From NCBI GenBank assembly GCA_023460975.1, contig JAEWOG010000011.1:62001-126000 (forward strand): DNA of 64,000 nt, written 5' to 3'. Shown here piece after piece: positions 51,564 to 59,445 of this stretch. Made by a program: the position numbers and the translations under genes. Within the stretch, counting starts at the first letter, position 1, and each line of letters opens with the position of its first letter. Below the pieces are notes generated by a model. That model did no database searches. It had not been told where the DNA came from and was given only the letters and a program-made list of their open reading frames with translations. The DNA comes from Actinomycetes bacterium. GTDB taxonomy: Bacteria; Actinomycetota; Actinomycetes; Propionibacteriales; Nocardioidaceae.

Positions 51564-52763
51564 TCAGGCCTCGTCGACGCTGGCCGGAGCAGGGGCGTCG
51601 CCCCGCCGGCTCGAGGCCCGCTCCACCGCCGCCAAGTAGACATCCAAGGACTCCGCATCGGGGCCCAGGCGTTGCTCACCATCAGGGGCGGGCGCGCGAC
51701 GGGAGCCGCGTGCCCACAGCAATCCGTTGTGCGCGGCCGCGGCGAGGGTCGCCGAGCTGGTCGAGCGTACGGCTCGCGCGACGAAGCGGTCCACGCCGCT
51801 GTCGCTGCGGTTGCGAGCCACCGGCGCGAGTCGATTGGCCGTCGCGGTGAGGGCACGGACCGTCGCGGGGACGCCCAATCGGTCCTCCAGATCGGCTGGC
51901 ACCTGCGTCCCCAGCTCGCGCCGGGCGCGGCCCAGCACCACCGCGACCTGCGCGCCGACGCCCCACTGGCGGGCCCGGGTGCTGACCTCGTCCCACGAGG
52001 AGATCGCGCGGCTCAACTGATCGACGTCGACGAGATAGACCAGCTTGTGTGCGCCGGACAGCGCAGCGTGCAGGCATGCGTGCAGCAAGGCATCGGTGGG
52101 ATCGAGCGCCCACACCTGCCCCTCGCCCAGACCCACGCGGATGCGTCGCTCGATCAGGTCACGGGTGGGTACGTGGAACAGCGCGCGGCGCGCGGCCATG
52201 TTGATCATCGACCAGTGCACGTCGAAGAGGACACCGCCCGGGCTCACCCAGTGCATCTCGCCCGGCACCGCCTCGTTGCGCAGCATGTCGCGATAGTCGA
52301 CGACGCGCCAGCCAGCGTCCCCGAGGCGCCGGCACGCCTCCCGGAGGTCGGCTGGATCCACCAGGACGTCAATGTCGTTGTAGCAGCGCAGCCCCGGAAC
52401 GGGGTGTGCGTGCTCGGAGAACACCGCACCCTTGAACGTGACCCACCCGATCTCGCCCATCACGCTCTCCCACTGGCGCAGGGCCGCCACCGACTGCATG
52501 TGGGTGGCGATGGCGCGGAAGCGGTCGGCCTCGAACAGCTGGGCGACCTCTGCGAACTCCTGCCGGTGGGCGACGCCGACCAACGGCGCGATGCGGTGGA
52601 ACCGGGCGGCATCGACGAGTTCTTGACGAGCCGCCGGGGGCACCGACCGGACAGCAGGGTCCCCGGAGAGGCACTCGACCAGGGCGCGCGACACTGCGCG
52701 CGCCTGGGAGCGCGCTGCCTTGGACGTCCGTCCCACCGGGCCCCCTCTCCACGACGCACGCAC
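51564..52763 (-). CDS. Nucleotidyltransferase family protein (NTP_transf_5-like)
   Basis: 399 residues. WVTFKGAVFSEHAHPVPG followed by RCYNDIDVLVDPADL is the nucleotidyltransferase core with its DxD pair, and DVHWSMINMA is the typical following strand. Proteins of this family recur in RiPP and lasso clusters alongside HprK-like kinases and PqqD proteins, where one modifies a phosphorylated peptide. Here it is 18 kb from the peptide genes, wedged between two beta-helix genes. It may modify the peptide or a glycan; no substrate is proven. Confidence 0.8.
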   Translation of the reverse strand: MRASWRGGPVGRTSKAARSQARAVSRALVECLSGDPAVRSVPPAARQELVDAARFHRIAPLVGVAHRQEFAEVAQLFEADRFRAIATHMQSVAALRQWESVMGEIGWVTFKGAVFSEHAHPVPGLRCYNDIDVLVDPADLREACRRLGDAGWRVVDYRDMLRNEAVPGEMHWVSPGGVLFDVHWSMINMAARRALFHVPTRDLIERRIRVGLGEGQVWALDPTDALLHACLHAALSGAHKLVYLVDVDQLSRAISSWDEVSTRARQWGVGAQVAVVLGRARRELGTQVPADLEDRLGVPATVRALTATANRLAPVARNRSDSGVDRFVARAVRSTSSATLAAAAHNGLLWARGSRRAPAPDGEQRLGPDAESLDVYLAAVERASSRRGDAPAPASVDEA

Positions 52764-52798
52764 GAGCGTACGCCCGCGAGGGCCCGGAGGGGGTGGAG

Positions 52799-53707
52799 TC
52801 AGCGAGCGATGGCGCCGTTGTCGTCAAAGACGTTGGACTTCTCCCAGACGCTGTTGTCCAGGTTGCCGCGCACGTCGTAGCGGAAGTTGCGACCGAAGCG
52901 GTTCTCGGCGTACAGCGCGCTGTCGACCTCGTCGCGACCCCCACCGTTGACGGTGAAGTTGCCGCCGTCCATGTAGTTGCGGACGACGCGGAGGTTGGAG
53001 ATCTGGTCGTCGCCCAGCAGCGAGCCGATCTGGATCGCGGCGTTCATCGGGTCGTCCGTCGAGGCGTTGTAGGGCAGCAGGGTGTTGCCGCGCAGCGTGA
53101 TGTTGTCTCCGCTGCGGATCTGGATCGTGTCGTGGTGCCCGTCCTCCTGGCGGTGGAGGTCGTGGATGTAGGAGTTCACGATCTTGACCCCGTCAGTCTG
53201 GATCCTCACGCCGTCCTCGGCGGAGTGGATGTTGGCGCGCCGCACCTTGCCACTGCCGCCGGAGAACAGGATGCCGATCCCGGTTCCGTTCATGTTGTCG
53301 ATCTCGACGTCCTCGATGAGCACGCCTGTGGCGCCGTCGGAGACCTGGATCGGGTAGTGCGAGGTGTCGGTCTCGATCAAGGAGTTGCGGATGGTCACGT
53401 TGGCTGCCTCGATGGAGACCGTGCCCTGAATGTGCCGACCGTCGATCACGGTCCCGGGCTTGGTGATCGTCAGGCTCGAGGAGCGCTTGAGCTTCGTCCC
53501 CTCGGGCACGCCCGTGTTCGAGGCGTTGCGTCGCACGACGCGGCGCCCCTCGGGGGCTGCGCGCCCGGCGAGGCTGCTCGCGTCGGCGCCGGCACTCACC
53601 GCGGCACCGACAGGGCTCCCCGCCGGTTGGGGGGCCGCCGTGGCGGCAACCTCACCTGCGAACAGGCTGACTCCAACCAGGGCAGCGAACGTACACAGCT
53701 TCTTCAT
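52799..53707 (-). CDS. Secreted beta-helix protein, second paralogue
   Basis: 302 residues with a signal peptide (KKLCTFAALVGVSLFAG, cleavage near ATAA/P). After a short linker it carries the same beta-helix as the lipoprotein copy: NASNTGVPEG, GVLIEDVEIDNMNGTGIGI, HSAEDGVRIQ, HHDTIQIRSGDN and NGGGRDEVDSALYAENRFG. GGAGG lies six bases before the ATG. The longer upstream frame is not used. Function unknown, presumably surface glycan binding or modification by comparison with the fold. Confidence 0.85.
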   Translation of the reverse strand: MKKLCTFAALVGVSLFAGEVAATAAPQPAGSPVGAAVSAGADASSLAGRAAPEGRRVVRRNASNTGVPEGTKLKRSSSLTITKPGTVIDGRHIQGTVSIEAANVTIRNSLIETDTSHYPIQVSDGATGVLIEDVEIDNMNGTGIGILFSGGSGKVRRANIHSAEDGVRIQTDGVKIVNSYIHDLHRQEDGHHDTIQIRSGDNITLRGNTLLPYNASTDDPMNAAIQIGSLLGDDQISNLRVVRNYMDGGNFTVNGGGRDEVDSALYAENRFGRNFRYDVRGNLDNSVWEKSNVFDDNGAIAR

Positions 53708-53831
53708 GGTGGACCTCCATTGGAACTTGCGCGATTCGACCGTACGCCCCAGGCCCCGGCCGGTCGCGGTGCGACCAGCAGGGGCCCGGGGTGGGGTGAC
53801 GGCTGATCCCTGTACGGGGGCCGTCGGGGTG

Positions 53832-55166
53832 TCAGCGGATGGCGAGACCGGAGTCGTCCCACACGTTGCTGGCCTCCCAGACGCTGTTGTCCAGGTTGCC
53901 GCGGACGTCGTAGCGGTAGTCGCGACCGAAGCGGTTGCCGCTGTAGACAGCGCTGTCGACCTCGTTGCGGCCACCACCGTTGATGGTGAAGTTGCCACCG
54001 TTCATGTAGTTGTTCATGACCCGCAGGTTGCTGATCTGGTCGGTGCCGGACAGCGAACCGATCTGCAGTGCCGCGTTCATCGGGTCGTTGGTCGACGCGT
54101 TGAACGGCAGCAGCGTGTTGCCAACCAGCGTGATGTCGTCGCCGCTGCGGATCTGGATGGTGTCGTGGTGGCCGCCAGCCTGGCGCTGCAAGTCGTGGAT
54201 GTAAGAGTTCTCCACGGTCACGGCGTCGCCCTGGATGCGGATGCCGTCCTCGGCCGAGTGAATGTTGGCGCGGCGCACGGTGCCGTTGGAGCCCGAGATG
54301 AAGATTCCGATGCCGGTGCCACCCATGTTGTCGATCTCGACGTCCTCGATCACGAAGCCGTTGGCGCCGCTCTGGACGCGGATCGGGTACATGGAGGTGC
54401 TGGTCTCGATGAGCGAGTTGCGAATCGTCACGTTGTTGGCGGCGATCGTCACGGTGCCGGTGATGTGGCGGCCGTCAATGACGGTGCCGGGCTGCGTGAT
54501 CGTCATGCCGGCGGAGGCAGTCAGGCGGGTGCCGGCCGGAACACCGGTGTTGGAGGCGTCGGCGCGGCCGGTGCTCGGGGTCACCGGCACGGTCGGGACG
54601 GGCGTCTCGGTCGGCGTCGGCGTCGGGACAGGCGTCTCGGTCGGCGTCGGCGTCGGGGTGGTGGAGCCGGCGTTCAGCGAGAACGCCTTGCCGTTCACGA
54701 AGCTGTCAACCACCTTGGCGGGGGTGGTGTCGTTGGACATGAAGGCCGTCCGGCACCCGTTGGCGCTGACGCGCTTGGCGACGTAGTTGCTGAACACGAT
54801 GCCGTTCGTCTTGGACTTCTGGCAGTTGATCGTCGTGTCGAGGATCTTGGTGCCCTCGGCGCCGGGGTAGATCCGGATGCTGTGGTAGCCGCCGTAGTCG
54901 ACCACGCTGTTCTTGATGGTGACGTTGTCAGCCTTGACGGCGATGTTGCCCTTCACCCGGGCGGCGTCCAGGACGGTGCCGTTGCGGGTGATGGTGACGC
55001 TCTTCATCTCGGTGAGCGCGCGGGCCTTCGTGGTGTTCTTGACACCCTTGGCCGCCGCGTCGGCCTCGACAGGAGCTGCCGTGGCCTGGATACCGCCAAA
55101 GGTCAGGGCAGCCAAGGCGCCGACGGCCAGCGTCCTTCGGATGTACGTCGTGCTGTTCTTCAACAT
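53832..55166 (-). CDS. Secreted two-domain beta-helix protein, third paralogue
   Basis: 444 residues: signal peptide (AVGALAALTFGGIQATAA), an N-terminal shorter beta-helix with VDYGGYHSIRIYPGAEG and ANGCRTAFMSNDT, a repetitive TPTPTETPVP linker (two copies) and then the full paralogous beta-helix from about 205, ending GNLDNSVWEASNVWDDSG. The extra domain and linker make it the largest of the trio. The 519-base region upstream is unusually AT-rich and may carry a regulated promoter. Confidence 0.85.
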   Translation of the reverse strand: MLKNSTTYIRRTLAVGALAALTFGGIQATAAPVEADAAAKGVKNTTKARALTEMKSVTITRNGTVLDAARVKGNIAVKADNVTIKNSVVDYGGYHSIRIYPGAEGTKILDTTINCQKSKTNGIVFSNYVAKRVSANGCRTAFMSNDTTPAKVVDSFVNGKAFSLNAGSTTPTPTPTETPVPTPTPTETPVPTVPVTPSTGRADASNTGVPAGTRLTASAGMTITQPGTVIDGRHITGTVTIAANNVTIRNSLIETSTSMYPIRVQSGANGFVIEDVEIDNMGGTGIGIFISGSNGTVRRANIHSAEDGIRIQGDAVTVENSYIHDLQRQAGGHHDTIQIRSGDDITLVGNTLLPFNASTNDPMNAALQIGSLSGTDQISNLRVMNNYMNGGNFTINGGGRNEVDSAVYSGNRFGRDYRYDVRGNLDNSVWEASNVWDDSGLAIR

Positions 55167-55685
55167 GTGTGGGGGTTCTCCGCTCGGGGGCAGGCGTGCA
55201 GCAGTGGTGCCGCACGACTCGGGCTTCGAGACCCAACCGTTCGTGGCTGGACCGCGTGCGAACGGATGCACCTTCGTGGGTGGGGCGGGGCCCGGAATCC
55301 GATCGCTGGCGCTCGCCATTCCATATGAAATCTTTACGGAACGTACTGATTAAGCGAGCAACCAGTACGAAGTTAACAATCCGATATCGGCCGTGCAACA
55401 TCGCGAATGACCTCTCACTCCCCCGTCAGGGCCGACCTGGGACCCTATTGGGGGGGATCCCCACAAAACGCCTCCAGGACGCCTGTCGATGCGCTTATCA
55501 CGCAACCTAGACGGGGGTTTCACGCGGCGCTTTACCCCCGATGAGGGATGCCCGACAGGGAGCGGCTGTTACCCGTGGGTAAACCAAGAACGGGGGCATT
55601 GTTACCCCCATTTTGGTATTGCGATGAAATCTCATCCACCGGCAAAACTGAAACGAACTATGAGCGAGGTCACGCGGTCCACGCG
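55167..55685. promoter_or_regulatory. AT-richer 519-base intergenic region with inverted repeats
   Basis: No gene was found here. The region contains CGTACTG/CAGTACG inverted arms (55342-55348 and 55363-55369), a TTACCC-GT-GGGTAA palindrome (55569-55582) and TTACCCCC copies at 55532-55539 and 55602-55609. The first lies about 180 bases before the beta-helix start and the second group faces the upstream glycosyltransferase end. These are candidate regulator sites. Base composition is clearly lower in GC than the surroundings. Confidence 0.4.
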
Positions 55686-56639
55686 CTACTGGCTGCGCCG
55701 CGGGCGTGGAACCAGATCGAACGGCGCGGGGCTCACGGCCTTCACCACCGTGCGGGCGGCGCCGAGCTCGAGGTCGCACAGACGCAGGCTGTCCACGTCA
55801 CGAGAGACGCACAGATCGCGCAGATTGAGCTCGAGGGCGATCGACAGCTGGTGATCGTCGACGTGCTCGCCGTGCAGCGCCCTGCGCGGCACGAGCACGG
55901 GGTAGCGGCCGTTCTCCAAGGCCATCAGGGCGATGCCCGTGCCTGCATGGGCCACCACGACGTCACACTCGGCGATGGCGGATGCCATGTCCTCGGAGGG
56001 CACCCGGTCCCTGCCCTGGATCCCGAGCCCACTCACATCCGTCGAGCCCGTCTGCCACAGCACCTCCGCGCCGGCCGGGATCACCCGTACGAGCCGCTCG
56101 ACCAGGCGTCGGAACCCGTACCCCTCCTGCGTGCCGAGACTCACGACGACCTTCGAGATCGGGCGCGGAGACTGGGCGCGGGACTCGTACACGTCCCACG
56201 GCGAGGCCAGGTACGTCCACCTCCCCGTCGCCAGAGCGCTGGACTGGCTGAAGGTGCGCACGCCCGGGACCAGTGAGAGCACCCGTCCCGACAGCGACGG
56301 CTTGTCCACCCGCGTGGCGGATTCGATGTAGACGGTCTCGATGTTGCGCATCCGCGCTTGAGGCAGGACCGACAGCGCGAGGGCGGCGCCCGTCGAGACC
56401 ACGAGCGAGACGTCGTGCTGCTCGAAGAGCACACGACACGCTGCTGCATTGCGCATGACGGCAGACACATCGCGCGGAGGCGACGGCTCGACCCAGTGGA
56501 CCCGCTCCCCGTCCAAGAGCGATTCGGTCTGCGGGGTGCGCGGGGTCACCCACACCACGTCGTCGACCCCCAGCCGAGGCCGCATCGTGTGCAGCTGCAT
56601 GATGTGGCCGCCGTCGTTCGCCACCAGCAACGCGGTCAC
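55686..56639 (-). CDS. GT28-type glycosyltransferase (MurG-like C-terminal fold)
   Basis: 317 residues. The N-terminus ALLVANDGGHIMQLHTMRP has the His-containing glycine loop, VVSTGAALALSVL and the ETVYIES strand follow, and the C-terminal half carries VVVSLGTQEGYGF, CDVVVAHAGTGIALMALENG and RYPVLVPRR, the donor-binding motifs of MurG/EpsF-type enzymes. It would add a sugar to the lipid-linked repeat unit. The GTG start overlaps the upstream GT2 gene as GTGA; the longer frame is not used. Confidence 0.83.
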   Translation of the reverse strand: MTALLVANDGGHIMQLHTMRPRLGVDDVVWVTPRTPQTESLLDGERVHWVEPSPPRDVSAVMRNAAACRVLFEQHDVSLVVSTGAALALSVLPQARMRNIETVYIESATRVDKPSLSGRVLSLVPGVRTFSQSSALATGRWTYLASPWDVYESRAQSPRPISKVVVSLGTQEGYGFRRLVERLVRVIPAGAEVLWQTGSTDVSGLGIQGRDRVPSEDMASAIAECDVVVAHAGTGIALMALENGRYPVLVPRRALHGEHVDDHQLSIALELNLRDLCVSRDVDSLRLCDLELGAARTVVKAVSPAPFDLVPRPRRSQ

Positions 56640-57487
56640 GAGGCCGGCCCAGCCGTGGGCGTGCCCCGCGAACTCTCGTCGCGTCGCCACGTGGTGAAGT
56701 CGCCGCTGCGCACCGCACGTCGAGCAGACCAGCCCGCGGCCAGATGGATGGCCACGAACACCGCGACCTTGGGCACCCGCCTCGGGTCCTGCCACATCAC
56801 ACGTATGAGGTGGGACGGCGACGTGCGCGCCTGCGCAGATCGCACGCCCGCAGTGTCAGCCTGGGTGTTGCCCGTGGCGATCCGAATGCGGCGCTGCACA
56901 AGGTCGCGCAGCGTACGCGGGGGGCGCACGAGCGCCACCGCCTCACCGACCACGACCCGCTCGCCGGGGGCGAATGCCTCGGACATCGCCAGGTCGTCGC
57001 CCATCAGGCGCGGCAACGCGTGCAAGCGCTCCTGCCCCTCGGCGCTCACGCACACGACGCCCCTGCCGAACAGGCCCGAGCGGACGTGGGGCAACTGCTC
57101 CCACACGTCGTAGTACCACCGCACGAGCCTCGAGCAGCCCTCCCGTGGCACCTCGCGCTCCGGCCCCGTGGCCAGCACGCCCTCGCGCGTCAGCGGCGCG
57201 AGCAGTGCCGCCACGTTGCTCACCTCGATGTCGCCGTCAAGGTGGATGCGCGGGAACACCGAGGTGGCCCCATTGCCGACTCGTACGGCCTCGATCTTGG
57301 ACGGCTGCGCGATCTCGAGCACCCGCGCGGTCGGGTCCGCCCGCCTCGCGATGCTGGCCGTCTCGTCGGTGCAGCCATTGCACACCACCACCACGTCCAG
57401 ATCGCCCTGGTCGCGGAGAGCAGCCAAGGTGCGGGCGATCGACGCAGCTTCGTTGTGCGCCGGAATCACGACACTCGCGACGGGCAT
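56636..57487 (-). CDS. Family 2 glycosyltransferase
   Basis: 283 residues. SVVIPAHNEAASIARTLAAL opens the nucleotide-binding fold, VVVVCNGCTDETASIARRAD follows, and RIHLDGDIEVSNV is the DxD-type metal site. A C-terminal region with RDLVQRRIRIATGNTQ follows. The chosen ATG has GGGGGG about eight bases upstream; the frame is open for another 104 codons with no convincing start signal, so a longer N-terminus cannot be excluded. It is the rightmost gene of the polysaccharide island. Confidence 0.8.
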   Translation of the reverse strand: MPVASVVIPAHNEAASIARTLAALRDQGDLDVVVVCNGCTDETASIARRADPTARVLEIAQPSKIEAVRVGNGATSVFPRIHLDGDIEVSNVAALLAPLTREGVLATGPEREVPREGCSRLVRWYYDVWEQLPHVRSGLFGRGVVCVSAEGQERLHALPRLMGDDLAMSEAFAPGERVVVGEAVALVRPPRTLRDLVQRRIRIATGNTQADTAGVRSAQARTSPSHLIRVMWQDPRRVPKVAVFVAIHLAAGWSARRAVRSGDFTTWRRDESSRGTPTAGPAS

Positions 57488-57881
57488 CCGCTTCACCCCC
57501 CAGCGTCGCCGGGCCCCTCGAACACCCACATCGTCAAAGCCACGCATGCTCCCCATGGGCCGGGGCGGGGCCTTTCGCCAAAATTGGTGAGCCCGGCAAA
57601 GCTCGTGAGTCCGGCGAGCGTGGGGAGCCGCCACGCTGCGTCGCACGGGGACAGGGGGCAGGCGCGCAACGTGGCGGCTGGTCCGCGACCTCCCGCAAGG
57701 GGGGGTCGGGATGCCGCGAACCGGATGACCGTCAGCGAGGATCCCGATCGCTGAAGTGCCCGCGAGTCCGCTGGCCCTCCCCGCGCGGTGCCCACGCAAC
57801 GGTCACACACCCACCGTAGGAGCCCGGTCGGCGCTGATGCATGCCCGAATTTGGGTGGAGGGTCGGGCAGGCCCGTACGAC
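57488..57881. other. Gene-less boundary between the polysaccharide island and pth
   Basis: This 394-base stretch separates pth from the glycosyltransferase gene; both are transcribed leftward. It holds only weak features: short GC hairpins, a tandem-like TGAGCCCGGC / TGAGTCCGGCG pair near 57592-57622, and part of the open frame continuing upstream of the glycosyltransferase. No tRNA, insertion sequence or attachment-site duplication was seen. Confidence 0.5.
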
Positions 57882-58472
57882 TCAGCGGTTGAAGTTCTGC
57901 TGCGTCCGCTCGAGGCCCTCCAGGACCAACGACTCGACCGCGTCGGCAACCTCGACCACGTGCAGCGGCAGTTCCTTGCGCTCGGTGGTGGAGTAGTTGG
58001 ACAGCACGAAGTCGGCGACGTCCTGGCGACCGGGAGGCCTGCCGATGCCGGCGCGCACCCGGAAGAAGTCTCCGGTGCCCAGGGAGGAGCGCATCGACCG
58101 CAGGCCGTTGTGCCCGTTGTCCCCGCCACCGATCTTGACCCGGATCGCGGAGAAGTCGATGTCGAGCTCGTCGTGGATCGCGATGATCCGCTCCGGCGCC
58201 ACCTTGTAGAACGTCGCGAGTGCCTTCACCGGCCCTCCCGACTCGTTCATGTACGTGCGGGCCTTCGCCAGCACGACCCGCGGGCCGGGCGTGCCCGGCT
58301 GGCCGAGCCGACCCTCGACGACGTCCGCGCGACCGGACTTGTGGGCACGGAAGGGCGAGCGCAGGCGCGCGGCCAACTCGTCGACCACCATGTAGCCGAT
58401 GTTGTGGCGGTGGCCCGCGTACGAGGTCCCGGGGTTGCCGAGTCCGACGACGAGCCAGACGTCCTCACTCAT
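57882..58472 (-). CDS. pth: Peptidyl-tRNA hydrolase
   Basis: 196 residues with the bacterial Pth motifs: VVGLGNPGTSYAGHRHNIGY (catalytic His of the GHRHN segment), KARTYMNESGGPV, IHDELDIDF (catalytic Asp) and GGGDNGHNGLRSM. It recycles peptidyl-tRNA released from stalled ribosomes. AGGAGAGGATC precedes the ATG. The order prs-rplY-pth is conserved in actinobacteria; rplY lies upstream across a strong hairpin. Confidence 0.96.
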   Translation of the reverse strand: MSEDVWLVVGLGNPGTSYAGHRHNIGYMVVDELAARLRSPFRAHKSGRADVVEGRLGQPGTPGPRVVLAKARTYMNESGGPVKALATFYKVAPERIIAIHDELDIDFSAIRVKIGGGDNGHNGLRSMRSSLGTGDFFRVRAGIGRPPGRQDVADFVLSNYSTTERKELPLHVVEVADAVESLVLEGLERTQQNFNR

Positions 58473-58506
58473 GGACCGATCCTCTCCTGTACTGGTGGTG
58501 ACACGG

Positions 58507-58540
58507 CCAAGGCCCGCCCGGCGGACCGGGCGGGCCTTGG
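58507..58540. terminator. Perfect hairpin between rplY and pth
   Basis: 15-bp perfect stem (CCAAGGCCCGCCCGG / CCGGGCGGGCCTTGG) with a four-base loop, 28 bases after the rplY stop codon and 35 before the pth start. No U tract. It probably ends or attenuates the rplY transcript before pth. Confidence 0.75.
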
Positions 58541-58567
58541 CGAAGCGTGCGAACGCTCGGAGCAGAC

Positions 58568-59203
58568 TCACTCGGAGTCGGCGGACTCCTCGGCGGGCTC
58601 GTCCTTCTCGATGCCGGCGTCGGCCTCGGCCTCGGTGAGCTCGGCCTCGAGGGCCTCAGCGGAGACCTGCGCGGTGACGTTGACGATCAGCGTCTCGCCG
58701 TCGGTCAGCAGCTCAGCACCCTGCGGAAGCACCAGGTCGGAGGCGAGGAACTGGGTGCCGGCCTCGGCGCCCTCGATGTTGACCTCGATGGCCTCGGGAA
58801 CGTGGGTGGCCTCGACCTCGATCTGGACGGTGGCAGCGTCGGTGACCACCAGGGTCTCCTTGGCGGCCTCGCCGACCACGTGGACCGGAACGTCGACGGT
58901 GACCTTCTCGCCGCGCTTGACCTCGAAGAGGTCGACGTGCTCGATGACGCGGCGGATCGGGTCGACCTGCACGTCCTTGGCCAGGGCGAGCTTGGTCTGG
59001 CCGTCGTACTCGAGCTCGAGCAGCGCGTTGGCGCCACCGTGACGCAGAGCCATCATCGTGGCGTGGCCGGGCAGGGCCAGGTGGGTGGGCTCGTTGCCGT
59101 GGCCGTAGACGACGGCGGGGATCTTGCCCTCACGACGGGTGCGGCGGGCGGCGCCCTTGCCGAACTCGGTGCGGAGCTCAGCGGCGATCTTCTCGGCGGA
59201 CAT
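58568..59203 (-). CDS. rplY: Large ribosomal subunit protein bL25 (Ctc/TL5 form)
   Basis: 211 residues: an N-terminal 5S rRNA-binding L25 domain (EKIAAELRTEFGKGAARRTRR, IPAVVYGHG) and the longer C-terminal TL5/Ctc domain (VTVDVPVHVVGEAAKE, VPEAIEVNIEG), ending in an acidic Glu-rich tail. The ATG has GGAG upstream; the longer frame is rejected. It is divergent from pepN across a 242-base gap. Confidence 0.96.
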   Translation of the reverse strand: MSAEKIAAELRTEFGKGAARRTRREGKIPAVVYGHGNEPTHLALPGHATMMALRHGGANALLELEYDGQTKLALAKDVQVDPIRRVIEHVDLFEVKRGEKVTVDVPVHVVGEAAKETLVVTDAATVQIEVEATHVPEAIEVNIEGAEAGTQFLASDLVLPQGAELLTDGETLIVNVTAQVSAEALEAELTEAEADAGIEKDEPAEESADSE

Positions 59204-59445
59204 GGCGTCTCCTCTGTGGCTTCTGTGGCCGCGAGAGCCGCGGCCGATCTGGTCGGTCGCCCGCGGTGGGGGGGAGAAGACGAACGCCGTGCTGACGATG
59301 GTCAGGCACGGCGCGAAGCTGAACCTGCCACGTCGATCACGGAGACGAACTCCCTCGCCGGGGCAACCTGAGAAGGATAGGCGAGGTCCTCGCCCGACGG
59401 CCAATCCGCGCGGCCCTGTCAGCGGCACCGGATACGGTCGACAGC

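Noticed and set aside
20780..57487. Prophage or integrative element
   Set aside because: No integrase, phage structural, transposase or conjugation genes, and no flanking direct repeats were seen.
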